Below, piece by piece: positions 17,739 to 26,654 of a stretch of DNA of 64,000 nucleotides; the stretch's first letter is position 1, and each line of letters opens with the position of its first letter. Source of the DNA: Clostridia bacterium (GTDB taxonomy: Bacteria > Bacillota > Clostridia > Oscillospirales > Acutalibacteraceae). The notes beneath the pieces are model-generated. The model saw nothing but the letters and a program-made list of their open reading frames with translations, searched no databases and was not told the DNA's origin. Location: the NCBI GenBank assembly GCA_017517665.1, contig JAFWYP010000054.1:1-64000 (forward strand), read 5' to 3'. The translations under genes and the position numbers were made by a program.

Positions 17739-18531
17739 GAATGAGTTTAAGGCGAATATCCACACAATCGGTATGATTTATGTTGTTGCTGCGGCGGCAA
17801 TTCTTGTTATGATGGCGGCGTATATCGTTGAAATAACATGGCTGAGCGCAATTGCAACAATCGTTCTTGCAGGAACAGGAGTCCTTGCAGTTGTAATGAC
17901 ATTTGTAAGCGTTGTTCAGAATTTCAAAAAGACTCTTTTTGGCGGTCAGGGATATCTGAGCTTCACCCTCCCCGTAACAAGCGGACAGCTTCTTGCGGCA
18001 AAAACAATCACTTCGTTTTGCTGGATGCTTTTAAGCTACGCGGTGGCAATCGGAATTTTCTTCGGAATTTATCTCTATGCAACCGCAATGATAGGCGAGG
18101 ATATAAAGCTTGCAATTCACATGATGCTTTCAATGTTTGAAGGTCTTCCCTCGGGCGATACAATCAAGCTTGCAATCGCATTCATCGCATTCATTATTTT
18201 TGTGAGAATAGTTGTTCTTATTGCACAGCTTTATTTTGCAATCACCATAGCAAACACAAGAGTAATGCAGAAGCTTGGCGGCTTTGCGGCTGTTGTTGTT
18301 TTCTTTGCCGTGTTTGTTGTTATGCAGGTTATCGGTGTTCTCCTTGCACAGTATGTTCCTCTTTCAATTGTTCTCACAAGCGAGGGAATTTTCTACAGCA
18401 CAGAGTCAACCATGGCTGACCCTCTCGGCTTGAGCTTCGGTCTTGCGGGAACAATATTCAACGTTGTCGGTGCGGCAGCTCTTTTCTTCGCAACGGCAAA
18501 GCTCATGAATTCAAAGGTTAACATCAAATAA
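17719..18531 (+). CDS. ABC transporter permease (ABC-2 type)
   Basis: 270 residues with six hydrophobic segments, starting LGKLIKNEFKANIHTIGMIY. It is the membrane partner of the preceding ATPase. The internal repeat of hydrophobic pairs and a periplasm-facing turn (SEGIFYSTESTMADPLGLSF) fit ABC-2 exporters. RBS CAAGGAGGTG lies inside the ATPase gene. The stop shares one base with the nadD start, so the exporter and the NAD/ribosome genes are in one transcription unit. Cargo unknown. Confidence 0.88.
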   Translation: MLGKLIKNEFKANIHTIGMIYVVAAAAILVMMAAYIVEITWLSAIATIVLAGTGVLAVVMTFVSVVQNFKKTLFGGQGYLSFTLPVTSGQLLAAKTITSFCWMLLSYAVAIGIFFGIYLYATAMIGEDIKLAIHMMLSMFEGLPSGDTIKLAIAFIAFIIFVRIVVLIAQLYFAITIANTRVMQKLGGFAAVVVFFAVFVVMQVIGVLLAQYVPLSIVLTSEGIFYSTESTMADPLGLSFGLAGTIFNVVGAAALFFATAKLMNSKVNIK

Positions 18532-19697
18532 TGAACGAAAAAAAGACTAAAATCGGTATTTTCGGAGGGACTTTCAATCCGCCGCATCTCGGTCATGTGC
18601 GCCTTGCAAACGAGGCGGCAGAAAGAATCGGTGCAGATAAGGTGCTGATAATTCCCTCCTGCATACCTCCCCATAAAATGCCCGGCAAGCTTGCAGGCGG
18701 CGAAGAGCGCATGGAAATGTGCCGTCTTGCTTTTGAGGGTGAACTTTTTGAGGTTTCCTCAATCGAGCTTGACAGAGGCGATAAAAGCTACACGGTTGAA
18801 ACCCTGCGCGAGCTTAAAAAAATCTATCCCGATGCAGAGCTTTATTTCATCATCGGCTCGGATATGCTCGAAACCTTCACTCGGTGGTATTGCTGGGAGG
18901 AGATAATGACCCTTGCAACAATATGTGCGGCATCAAGAGAAGAGGGCTTCAAAGCGGATTTATCCGTTTTCACTTCCGAGCAGAGAGAAAGAATAATCTT
19001 TCTTGATATTGAGCCGCTTGAGGTGAGTTCAACTCAGATAAGGGTTGAGATTGCAAAAAACGGCACTCCCGAATTCTTATCTCCCGCTGTTCTCGGCTAT
19101 ATTGAAGAAAACGGGCTTTATGATGACGGACTTTCGGAATACCGCAAAATCCTAAGAGAAAAGCTCGACGATTACAGAATTTATCACAGCGAATGCGTGA
19201 GCGAATGCGCCGCCGTGCTTGCGGAAAAATACGGTGCAGACCCCGAAAAAGCGCGTCTTGCAGGTCTTATGCACGACGTTATGAAAAACGCGGACTCCGA
19301 CGGTCATTTTGAATATATCGAAAAGAGCGGCGAGCGCTTAACTCCCGTTGATTTTTCAAATCCCAAGGTGTGGCATCAGATTTCGGGTGCGGCGTATCTG
19401 AAAGAAAGCGGAATTATCACCGACGGGGAAATTCTCGGTGCGGTGAGATGGCACACAACGGGAAAAGCGGATATGTCGCTTCTCGAAAAAATCGTTTATG
19501 TTGCGGATTTCATTTCTGCCGACAGAGATTATCCCGACGTGGGCGTTGTGAGAAGGCTTGCGGAAAAAAGCCTTGAGGATGCGATACTCTATACCTCACG
19601 CTACACCGTGAATAAATTGGTATCAAAAAATCTGCCGATTCACCCCGCAACCGTGGAATGCTATAATGATATGATAATTAATTCCGAGAGAGGATAA
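18531..19697 (+). CDS. nadD: Nicotinate-nucleotide adenylyltransferase fused to YqeK-type HD hydrolase
   Basis: 388 residues in two enzymes. Residues 1 to about 198 are NadD, which makes nicotinate adenine dinucleotide from NaMN and ATP: GIFGGTFNPPHLGHV, IIPSCIPPHK and EVSSTQIR. Residues of about 205-388 are a YqeK-like HD domain: YHSECVSECAA, LMHDVMKNAD (the HD pair), RWHTTGK and VYVADFISADRDYP. YqeK hydrolyses diadenosine tetraphosphate symmetrically. The two are separate neighbours in Bacillus. ATG overlaps the permease stop; rsfS follows by 4 bases, the classic nadD-yqeK-rsfS order. Confidence 0.95.
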   Translation: MNEKKTKIGIFGGTFNPPHLGHVRLANEAAERIGADKVLIIPSCIPPHKMPGKLAGGEERMEMCRLAFEGELFEVSSIELDRGDKSYTVETLRELKKIYPDAELYFIIGSDMLETFTRWYCWEEIMTLATICAASREEGFKADLSVFTSEQRERIIFLDIEPLEVSSTQIRVEIAKNGTPEFLSPAVLGYIEENGLYDDGLSEYRKILREKLDDYRIYHSECVSECAAVLAEKYGADPEKARLAGLMHDVMKNADSDGHFEYIEKSGERLTPVDFSNPKVWHQISGAAYLKESGIITDGEILGAVRWHTTGKADMSLLEKIVYVADFISADRDYPDVGVVRRLAEKSLEDAILYTSRYTVNKLVSKNLPIHPATVECYNDMIINSERG

Positions 19698-19701
19698 ATA
19701 T

Positions 19702-20061
19702 ATGGAATCAAATGTACTTGTAAAAGAAATAGCAAAGGTGCTTGACGAAAAGAAAGCGATTGACATAACCGCTATCAAAACCGAGGAAGTGACAATAGTT
19801 TCCGACTATTTCGTTATTGCTTCGGGCACTTCAAACACCCATGCAAAATCGCTTGCCGATGATGTTGAGTACGAAATCAAGCAGAGATGCGGCATTGACC
19901 CCGAGCATATCGAGGGCAGAGCAACGGGCTGGATTCTTCTCGATTACGGCACGGTTATTCTCCACGTTTTCACCCAGGAAAACAGAGATTATTATAATCT
20001 TGAACGTCTCTGGGCAGATGCAAGCGTTGTTGACCTGAGCGATGTTCTGACAGAAGATTGA
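19702..20061 (+). CDS. rsfS: Ribosome silencing factor
   Basis: 119 residues, full length. It binds ribosomal protein L14 and blocks subunit joining in starved cells. Family motifs: ITIVSDYFVIASGTS-like TIVSDYFVIASGTSNTHAKS, EGRATGWILLDYGTVILHVF and FTQENRDYYNLERLWADA. It sits directly between nadD-yqeK and leuS, its conserved place in Firmicutes. Confidence 0.96.
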   Translation: MESNVLVKEIAKVLDEKKAIDITAIKTEEVTIVSDYFVIASGTSNTHAKSLADDVEYEIKQRCGIDPEHIEGRATGWILLDYGTVILHVFTQENRDYYNLERLWADASVVDLSDVLTED

Positions 20062-20087
20062 TATTTATATAAAAGAGGTTGAATTAA

Positions 20088-22511
20088 ATGGCACATTACG
20101 ATTATAAAAATATAGAAAAAAAGTGGCAGAAATATTGGGAGGAACACGAAACATTCAAAACGGATGTATGGGATTTCTCAAAGCCAAAATATTATGTTCT
20201 TGACATGTTCCCTTATCCTTCAGGTGTAGGTCTTCACGCAGGTCATCCCGAAGGCTATACCGCAACGGATATTGTTTCAAGAATGAAGAGAATGCAGGGC
20301 TACAATGTTCTTCACCCCATGGGATACGATTCGTTCGGTCTTCCTGCAGAGCAGTATGCCGTTAAAACAGGTCATCATCCCAACGGCTTTACTCAGGATA
20401 ATATACAGACCTTCTCAAAACAGCTCAAGGAGCTCGGTTTTGACTATGACTGGTCAAAGATGATTGCCACATCAGACCCCTCATACTATAAGTGGACACA
20501 GTGGATTTTCAAACAGCTTTATCTCAAAGGCTATGCAAAGCTTGTTGATATCCCCGTTAACTGGTGCGAGGAGCTCGGCACCGTTCTTGCCAACGATGAA
20601 GTTATTGACGGCAAGAGTGAACGCGGCGGTTATCCCGTAGTCCGTAAGAACATGAAGCAGTGGGTTATAGACCAGGTTGCGTTTGCAGAGGAGCTTCTTG
20701 ACGGTCTTAATGAAATCGACTGGCCCGAGTCCACAAAGGATATGCAGCGCCATTGGATCGGAAAAAGCACAGGCGTTGAGGTTGAATTCCGGCTTGTCGG
20801 CGGAGATAAGTTCTCGATTTTCACAACCTGCATTGAAACTATTTACGGTATAACCTTTATGGTTATGGCTCCTGACGGTGAGCTTGTTCAGAAGCTAATG
20901 CCCAGAATTGAAAATAAAGACGAGGTTAATGCCTACATTCAGGAAACTGTCAAGAAGTCCGATATGGACCGTACCGATCTCAACAAGACAAAGTCGGGCT
21001 GTCCTCTTAAGGGCATATATGCAATAAACCCCGTAAGCGGCAAGGAAGTTCCCGTTTATATCGGCGATTTCGTTCTTGCAAGCTACGGAACGGGTGCTGT
21101 TATGGCTGTTCCCAGCCACGACCAGCGTGACTTTGAGTATGCGGTGGTACATAATATCCCCATGATTCAGGTTATTGACGGTGCAGATGTTTCTGAATGC
21201 GCTTTTGAAAAGGGTGCTTATCTCGGCAAGGGCTGTAAGCTTATCAATTCAGAGGAATTCACGGGTCTTACTGTTGAGGAAGCAAAGGAAGCAATCACTC
21301 AGAAGCTCGAAAAGATGGGCGTTGCCAAGAGAAAGGTTAACTACCACTTCCGTGAGTGGATTTTTGCAAGACAGCGTTATTGGGGAGAGCCCGTTCCCGT
21401 TTATTATACGGAAGACGGCGAAATCCATGTTCTTGATGATGAGGAACTTCCCCTCGTTCTTCCCGAATTGGAAGAATACAAGGGCAAAAACGGTCAGGCA
21501 CCTCTTGAAAATGCAGAGGACTGGAAATATGTTGAGAAAAACGGTGTAAAAGGCAAGCGTGAAACATCAACAATGCCCGGTTCGGCAGGTTCAAGCTGGT
21601 ACTTCATGAGATATATTGACCCGAATAACGATAAGGAAATCTGCGACCCCGAGCTTCTCAAACATTGGCTTCCCGTTGACCTTTATGTCGGCGGTCCCGA
21701 ACACGCTGTGGGTCATCTTATGTATTCAAGAATCTGGAACAGATTTTTATATAACGAGGGTGTTTCACCCGTTAAGGAACCGTTCAAAAAGCTTGTTCAT
21801 CAGGGCATGATTCTCGGCTCGAACGGCATCAAGATGGGCAAGAGATTCCCTGAATTTGTAGTTAATCCGTCGGATATCGTTCGTGATTACGGTGCAGATA
21901 CGCTCCGCCTTTATGAGATGTTCATGGGTCCTCTTGAAGCATCAAAGCCCTGGAACAATCAGGGTGTTGAAGGTGCAAAGCGATTCCTTTCAAGAGTCTG
22001 GAATTTCTTCACCGATGAAACAAAGATAAATGACAGCAAGTATGCTGAGCTTGAAAAAATCTATAATGTAACAATCCGCAAGGTTTCAACGGATTTTGAA
22101 AATCTTGCTTTCAATACCGCAATCAGCCAGATGATGATTTTTGTTAATGCCGTCTATAAGGCAGACAGCTGTCCCAAGGAATTTGCAGAGGGCTTCATCA
22201 GAGTGCTCAGTCCCATTGCACCCCATATCTGCGAAGAAATCTGGGAGATTTTCGGTCACACGGAAACAATCGCATTTGAAAGCTGGCCCACCTATGACGA
22301 GGCAAAATGCGTTGATGACGAGGTTGAAATTGCTGTTCAGATTAACGGCAAGGTAAGAGAAAAGCTCGTTATTTCTGCAGAAGCAACTCAGGAAGAAGCC
22401 ATTGCAGCTGCAAAAGCAAACGAAAAAATTGCCGCCGCCATCGACGGAATGACCATCGTTAAGGAGCTTTATGTAAAGGGCAGACTTGTCAATATTGTAG
22501 TAAGACCGTAA
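20088..22511 (+). CDS. leuS: Leucyl-tRNA synthetase
   Basis: Charges tRNA-Leu in the cytoplasm. 807 residues, the bacterial length. PYPSGVGLHAGHPEGYTATD holds the HIGH motif (here HAGH). HPMGYDSFGLPAEQYAV and the editing domain with GTGAVMAVPSHDQRD are intact. SGSSWYFMRYIDPN follows. The second signature, usually KMSKS, is KMGKR in GIKMGKRFPEFVVNPSDI. RBS AAAGAGG. There is no T-box leader, since the gap to rsfS is only 26 bases. Confidence 0.98.
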   Translation: MAHYDYKNIEKKWQKYWEEHETFKTDVWDFSKPKYYVLDMFPYPSGVGLHAGHPEGYTATDIVSRMKRMQGYNVLHPMGYDSFGLPAEQYAVKTGHHPNGFTQDNIQTFSKQLKELGFDYDWSKMIATSDPSYYKWTQWIFKQLYLKGYAKLVDIPVNWCEELGTVLANDEVIDGKSERGGYPVVRKNMKQWVIDQVAFAEELLDGLNEIDWPESTKDMQRHWIGKSTGVEVEFRLVGGDKFSIFTTCIETIYGITFMVMAPDGELVQKLMPRIENKDEVNAYIQETVKKSDMDRTDLNKTKSGCPLKGIYAINPVSGKEVPVYIGDFVLASYGTGAVMAVPSHDQRDFEYAVVHNIPMIQVIDGADVSECAFEKGAYLGKGCKLINSEEFTGLTVEEAKEAITQKLEKMGVAKRKVNYHFREWIFARQRYWGEPVPVYYTEDGEIHVLDDEELPLVLPELEEYKGKNGQAPLENAEDWKYVEKNGVKGKRETSTMPGSAGSSWYFMRYIDPNNDKEICDPELLKHWLPVDLYVGGPEHAVGHLMYSRIWNRFLYNEGVSPVKEPFKKLVHQGMILGSNGIKMGKRFPEFVVNPSDIVRDYGADTLRLYEMFMGPLEASKPWNNQGVEGAKRFLSRVWNFFTDETKINDSKYAELEKIYNVTIRKVSTDFENLAFNTAISQMMIFVNAVYKADSCPKEFAEGFIRVLSPIAPHICEEIWEIFGHTETIAFESWPTYDEAKCVDDEVEIAVQINGKVREKLVISAEATQEEAIAAAKANEKIAAAIDGMTIVKELYVKGRLVNIVVRP

Positions 22512-22539
22512 TTGTCTGAAAAAATTCATATTTTTATGG

Positions 22540-22569
22540 TTGACAATTCAGGTGTGTTTATTGTATAAT
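22540..22569 (+). promoter_or_regulatory. Promoter of rpsU
   Basis: TTGACA, 18 bases, TATAAT, followed by a roughly 50-base untranslated leader. Confidence 0.8.
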
Positions 22570-22624
22570 AGCCAATAAGCTATGAAAATTAGTCCCTGTT
22601 TATAAGACGAGGGGAGGGAATACA

Positions 22625-22801
22625 TTGAGTCAGGTAAAAGTTAAGGAAGGCGAGTCACTCGAAAACGCACTCAGAAGATTCAAGAGACAGACTTCAAGAG
22701 ACGGCGTTATCCAGGAGGTTCGCAAAAGAGAACACTATGAGAAGCCTTCGGTAAAGAGAAAGAAGAAGTCCGAAGCTGCTCGTAAGCGTAAGTTTAAATA
22801 A
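22625..22801 (+). CDS. rpsU: 30S ribosomal protein S21
   Basis: 58 residues of the 30S subunit, near the anti-Shine-Dalgarno region. It begins [20 protein letters not shown], the family signature, and ends in the usual basic tail ([15 protein letters not shown]). It starts with TTG, preceded by GGGGAGGGAA. Single gene with promoter and terminator. Confidence 0.97.
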   Translation: MSQVKVKEGESLENALRRFKRQTSRDGVIQEVRKREHYEKPSVKRKKKSEAARKRKFK

Positions 22802-22820
22802 TTAAATCTTACAAAACCAA

Positions 22821-22850
22821 AAGGCACTCTGTACGGAGTGCCTTTTTTGT
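22821..22850 (+). terminator. Terminator of rpsU
   Basis: Arms AAGGCACTC and GAGTGCCTT, loop TGTACG, then TTTTTTG. Confidence 0.92.
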
Positions 22851-22862
22851 ATGCAGAAACAG

Positions 22863-22895
22863 CAAAAAGAAAACCTCCGCACCGAAGTGCGGAGG
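22863..22895 (-). terminator. Terminator of the repeat-stalk lipoprotein
   Basis: A 9-bp perfect stem (22874-22882 with 22887-22895) with a 4-nt loop. On the minus strand it is followed by TTTTCTTTTT. Confidence 0.88.
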
Positions 22896-22915
22896 CAAAC
22901 TATATTAATTTTAAA

Positions 22916-23803
22916 TTAATACTTGATGTTTGAGAATTCAGCCTTTGTAACTGCTGCGCCTGTACCTGTGATTTTGATACCTGCCTTGAGAACAAGAGTT
23001 GCATCGAAAGCATATGAATACTTGATGTTTGTGATCTTGCCGTCAGCAACTGTTACTGTAACCTTGATGTCCTTGTAGTTAACTGTTGTGTCATTAACTG
23101 TGATAGCTGTTGTGAATTCTGCGATACCGTCAACAACTTCTTCGTGTGTGATGAAGTCATTTGTGAATCTTGAGAAGGGAGTAGCGTTTGTCTTCTTGGG
23201 GTTGGTAGCGTTTGCAAGTGTGAATGTGTAAACGCCGTTTGCAGCCTTGAAGTTACCGAGGTCAGCTTCCGTGAGCTTTGTAGCCTTAATCTGGTAGTCA
23301 TCCTTAAGACCGTCCTTGGGCATTGTGCCCTTCTTAACGCCGATGCCGAGGAAATCGCCAACAACTGTGTCGAGGCTGGAGTTTTCGTCGATAGCGCTGA
23401 TGATGCCGTTGAGGATACCTGTTGCACCGCCAACATCAACGGGGCTTGTGTATGAGCAGTCTCTGTTGTAGTTGTATGAACCCTTTGCAGCCTTAGCTGT
23501 TTCAGCATTGAGGAATGCAACAAATTCAGCCTTTGTCATGTCAGCTGCGGGAGCTGCTGCTGTTGTTTCGCCTGCAGCGAGAGTTGTGTCTTCAACTGCT
23601 GCTGTTGTGTCTTCAACTGCTGCTGTTGTGTCTTCAACTGCTGCTGTTGTGTCTTCAACCGCTGCTGTGGTATCTTCAACTGCTGCTGTTGTGTCTTCTG
23701 CTACGGGAGCTGTTGTGGTTGTTGTGTCGTCTGTGTTGCCGCCGCAAGCTGCAAATGCAAAGAGCATTGAACCTGCGAGGAGAATTGCGAGAAGTTTTTT
23801 CAT
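22916..23803 (-). CDS. Lipoprotein with heptapeptide repeat stalk
   Basis: 295 residues. A lipoprotein signal ends AFAACGG (Cys about residue 20). Residues of about 24-85 are a Thr/Ala/Glu-rich stalk built of perfect AVEDTTA repeats. A soluble domain follows (from about residue 90: AEFVAFLNAETAKAAKGSYN), rich in Thr, Asn and Lys, with late FMN-bind-like or DUF-like strands (VTVADGKITNIKYSYAFDAT). Its function is not recognised. RBS GGAGGAA. Single gene with promoter and terminator. The stalk probably lifts the domain off the membrane. Confidence 0.8.
   Translation of the reverse strand: MKKLLAILLAGSMLFAFAACGGNTDDTTTTTAPVAEDTTAAVEDTTAAVEDTTAAVEDTTAAVEDTTAAVEDTTLAAGETTAAAPAADMTKAEFVAFLNAETAKAAKGSYNYNRDCSYTSPVDVGGATGILNGIISAIDENSSLDTVVGDFLGIGVKKGTMPKDGLKDDYQIKATKLTEADLGNFKAANGVYTFTLANATNPKKTNATPFSRFTNDFITHEEVVDGIAEFTTAITVNDTTVNYKDIKVTVTVADGKITNIKYSYAFDATLVLKAGIKITGTGAAVTKAEFSNIKY
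23583..23703. repeat. 21-bp tandem repeat inside the lipoprotein gene
   Basis: Five units of 21 bp (unit starts at 23583, 23604, 23625, 23646 and 23667) plus a diverging sixth. The first three are identical, the fourth differs by one base and the fifth by two. Because 21 is a multiple of 3, copy-number change alters stalk length without a frameshift. Confidence 0.92.
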
Positions 23804-23867
23804 GATTCTTCCTCCTGAAAATATGTTTTGTTTTTGCGGCAGAAATACCGCAGATTTACTTATATTA

Positions 23868-23896
23868 AAAATACCTCAAAAAAGGTGATTTGTCAA
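23868..23896 (-). promoter_or_regulatory. Promoter of the repeat-stalk lipoprotein
   Basis: TTGACA, 17 bases, TATTTT on the minus strand, 65 bases before the start codon. Confidence 0.7.
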
Positions 23897-23970
23897 GTGA
23901 AAAAGACAAAACGCCTGCCAAAAATAAACATTAAAATTTATTAATGTTTACATAATATTAATATTTAGTG

Positions 23971-23999
23971 GTGACATATTTAAAAAAGTATGATATAAT
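23971..23999 (+). promoter_or_regulatory. Promoter of the exonuclease III gene
   Basis: GTGACA, 17 bases, TATAAT, 39 bases before the chosen ATG. Confidence 0.7.
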
Positions 24000-24038
24000 A
24001 CATAAATATTATAATTATTATAATGGAGGACTATGCAT

Positions 24039-24803
24039 ATGGCGATGAAAAGATTCGTTTCATGGAATGTCAACGGAATAAGAGCGTGCCTGGGCAAGGA
24101 TTTCTATGAAAGCTTTGCGTCGCTGGATGCGGATATATTCTGCCTGCAGGAAACAAAGATGCAGGAGGGTCAGGCGGAGCTTGAGCTTGACGGTTATCAT
24201 CAGTATTGGAACTATGCCGAGAAAAAAGGCTATTCGGGCACGGCAGTATTCAGCCGTGAAGAGCCGATTTCCGTTTTTTACGGTCTCGGAATTCCCGAGC
24301 ATGATACCGAGGGCAGAGTTATCACCCTTGAATTCGATAATTATTATTTTATAACGGTCTATGTTCCCAACGCGCGCGACGGTCTTGTAAGACTCGATTA
24401 CAGAATGGATTGGGAAGATGCATTCAGAAACTATATTATTGAACTGGACAAGAAAAAGCCTGTTATTTTCTGCGGCGACCTGAATGTTGCCCACAAGGAA
24501 ATTGACCTGAAAAATCCAAAATCAAACCGAAAAAACCCCGGCTTTACCGATGAGGAAAGAGGCAAATTCTCCGAGATGCTTGAAAGCGGATTCGTTGATA
24601 CTTTCAGATATTTTTATCCCGACCTTGAAGGTGCATACAGTTGGTGGTCTTACCGATTTTCGGCGAGGGCAAAAAATGCGGGATGGAGAATTGACTATTT
24701 CATTGTTTCGGAAAGACTTAAAGATAAGCTTAAGGATGCAAAAATTCACAACGAAATTTTCGGCTCTGACCATTGTCCCGTTGAGGTTGAGATTGAGCTG
24801 TAA
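24039..24803 (+). CDS. xth: Exodeoxyribonuclease III / AP endonuclease
   Basis: 254 residues, cytoplasmic. Cleaves abasic sites and removes 3' blocks in base-excision repair. Motifs of the EEP nuclease fold: FVSWNVNGIRACL, FCLQETKMQ, YSGTAVFSR, FCGDLNVAHKEIDL, WWSYRF and GSDHCPVEVEI. Three in-frame ATGs lie at 24033, 24039 and 24045. The middle one was chosen for its 8-base distance from GGAGGA. The next gene follows 12 bases later. Confidence 0.95.
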   Translation: MAMKRFVSWNVNGIRACLGKDFYESFASLDADIFCLQETKMQEGQAELELDGYHQYWNYAEKKGYSGTAVFSREEPISVFYGLGIPEHDTEGRVITLEFDNYYFITVYVPNARDGLVRLDYRMDWEDAFRNYIIELDKKKPVIFCGDLNVAHKEIDLKNPKSNRKNPGFTDEERGKFSEMLESGFVDTFRYFYPDLEGAYSWWSYRFSARAKNAGWRIDYFIVSERLKDKLKDAKIHNEIFGSDHCPVEVEIEL

Positions 24804-24815
24804 GGAGAAAATAAA

Positions 24816-26090
24816 ATGAAAAACAAATCTTTGACAATAATCACCGCCGTTTTAGCGGTTCTTGCAATAGTTTCCGGAGTGGTTTTCTTTGTTTCAAGCG
24901 GAGATAAAGCACCCGAAATCAAAGAAAAAGAACCCGTTGCATATTCCTATGAGCAGAGTGCATACACAGTGAGCGAAAATCTCTCCGTAAAAGGTGCAGA
25001 CGGCGAGATTTATCTTCCCACGGATTTTGATAATATTTATTACACCGCAGACCTTAAAAATTCGGTTAAATTCTATGAATATTCGGGCGGTCAGATGGTT
25101 GCAAGCAATCTTGCGGTAAAGCAGGTCAAAGCAAATCTTGCCGCAACTTACGAAACAATCCCCGTTACCGTCAATTACATCGAAAAAGACGGCAAGGCCT
25201 GCGGCTACGGTGTTTTTGTTTCAGATATGAAAGCTGATGTTGATGTTTATTCCTACGCATTCGTAAAGCTTACCGCAAAACCCTCGGGCTACGGCGAAGG
25301 TTATCTTCTTCTTGCGGATTTTGATAAGAACAATTTCTATAAAGCGGATAAAATCTATTCCGAAATCTATAATCTTGACCTTGCAAGCGGTAAAACCTCA
25401 ACATATGTTTCAAACAATACCCGTCTTATTGACAAAAACGGTTCATTCCGTCAGGATTGGACTATGCTCACCGATGATTTCATAAAGAATCTCGGCGGTG
25501 CAAAATATTTTATTTCTTCAAGATACTATAACCAAAGCGAAAAAGGCACACGCGCCGATATCATGGAGCTTTCAAACGCTTACAGACCCAAGATTGTTGT
25601 TGAGGATATCCTCGGAATATGGTTTGTGAACGATGCAAACGGCATGCATTTTCTCCGCAAAAACGAAAACGGCTTTGCAAATATGTGCGGCGAACGTATT
25701 CTCACTCAGTTTGAGGGCGATTATTTCACCGATTATATGCAAAGCGGAAAGTATCTCATAAACAAAAAGAGCCTTGAAATCATCGACCTTTTAACGGGCG
25801 AAATCAAGACTCTTAAGGATATCAATATTGCATCGGCGGATGTTTTCTCCGTCAGCCCCGACGGCACGAAGGCTGTTTTTGCCTCATACGGCGAGATGAA
25901 CGAAAACGGCGCACCGATTCAGACTGTTATTTACTGCACAACCGATAATTCGTCAGAACCCGTTATTTTCAGCGAACCAATGCTTTTTGATGAAAGTGCA
26001 GGCTTCGTATGGGTTGACGGCGGTGTCATGAGCGTTCGTGCACTCGACGGTACGGGCGCAAAAGTCGGCTCGGTTGTTTATGCGTTTTAA
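24816..26090 (+). CDS. Membrane-anchored extracytoplasmic protein of unknown function
   Basis: 424 residues. One N-terminal hydrophobic helix (about 6-28, TIITAVLAVLAIVSGVVFFV) acts as anchor or uncleaved signal. The rest is beta-rich, with repeated D/N-x-aromatic patterns (DLASGKTSTYVSNNTRLIDK, LLTGEIKTLKDINIASADVF, VSPDGTKAVFASYG) that suggest a beta-propeller. Not otherwise recognised. RBS AAGGAG. It is co-transcribed with xth, and its stop codon shares TTAA with the convergent deaminase gene. Confidence 0.7.
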   Translation: MKNKSLTIITAVLAVLAIVSGVVFFVSSGDKAPEIKEKEPVAYSYEQSAYTVSENLSVKGADGEIYLPTDFDNIYYTADLKNSVKFYEYSGGQMVASNLAVKQVKANLAATYETIPVTVNYIEKDGKACGYGVFVSDMKADVDVYSYAFVKLTAKPSGYGEGYLLLADFDKNNFYKADKIYSEIYNLDLASGKTSTYVSNNTRLIDKNGSFRQDWTMLTDDFIKNLGGAKYFISSRYYNQSEKGTRADIMELSNAYRPKIVVEDILGIWFVNDANGMHFLRKNENGFANMCGERILTQFEGDYFTDYMQSGKYLINKKSLEIIDLLTGEIKTLKDINIASADVFSVSPDGTKAVFASYGEMNENGAPIQTVIYCTTDNSSEPVIFSEPMLFDESAGFVWVDGGVMSVRALDGTGAKVGSVVYAF

Positions 26091-26584
26091 ATGTTTTCCT
26101 CACGGAAATCAACTGTCAGCTCCTGTCTTTTGGGCTTGAGCTGAGTATATTTTATTCCTGCGGCGTCAAACATTCTTTTTGAAGCTCTTGTGCCGGGAGT
26201 ATCTGCATATTTATCAGAAATATAAACAACCTCTTTTATTCCGCACTGAATGATGGCTTTTGCGCATTCGTTGCAGGGGAAAAGAGCAACATAAATCTTG
26301 CAGCCTTCGAGGTTTGAGCCTCTGCTGTTGAGAATTGCATTAAGTTCGGCATGGCAGACATAAGGATATTTTGTGTCGTAGGTTTCTCCCGTTCTTTCCC
26401 AAGGGAACTCATCATCGCTGCAGCCGAGAGGGAAACCGTTATAGCCGACGGACATAATTTTGTTGCGGTCATTGACTATGCAGGCACCCACCTGAGTGTT
26501 GGGGTCCTTGCTTCTGTAGGAAGAAAGCATGGCAATACCCATGAAATATTCGTCCCATGAAATATAGTTTTCTCTTTTAGGCAT
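26087..26584 (-). CDS. dCMP deaminase family protein
   Basis: 165 residues, cytoplasmic. Zinc-dependent deamination, most likely of dCMP to dUMP for thymidylate supply. The catalytic HAE motif is in CHAELNAIL, and the zinc-binding PCxxC is PCNECAKAI. The N-terminal SWDEYFMGIAMLSSYRSKDP and VGYNGFPLGCSDDE match the dCMP deaminase/ComEB branch. RBS AAAGGAG, ATG start. Confidence 0.92.
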   Translation of the reverse strand: MPKRENYISWDEYFMGIAMLSSYRSKDPNTQVGACIVNDRNKIMSVGYNGFPLGCSDDEFPWERTGETYDTKYPYVCHAELNAILNSRGSNLEGCKIYVALFPCNECAKAIIQCGIKEVVYISDKYADTPGTRASKRMFDAAGIKYTQLKPKRQELTVDFREENI

Positions 26585-26654
26585 AAAAATTCTCCTTTGA
26601 TTAAGGCTTTTGAAAATTCTAACATAAAAAATAAATTTTTACAATAGAAAAAAA

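Noticed and set aside
22570-22624. The rpsU leader as a regulatory RNA
   Set aside because: About 50 bases with weak pairing around GTCCC; no recognised riboswitch or leader motif.
23583-23703. The tandem array looks like a CRISPR-like repeat at first glance
   Set aside because: The units are contiguous, without unique spacers, and lie in frame within a lipoprotein gene.
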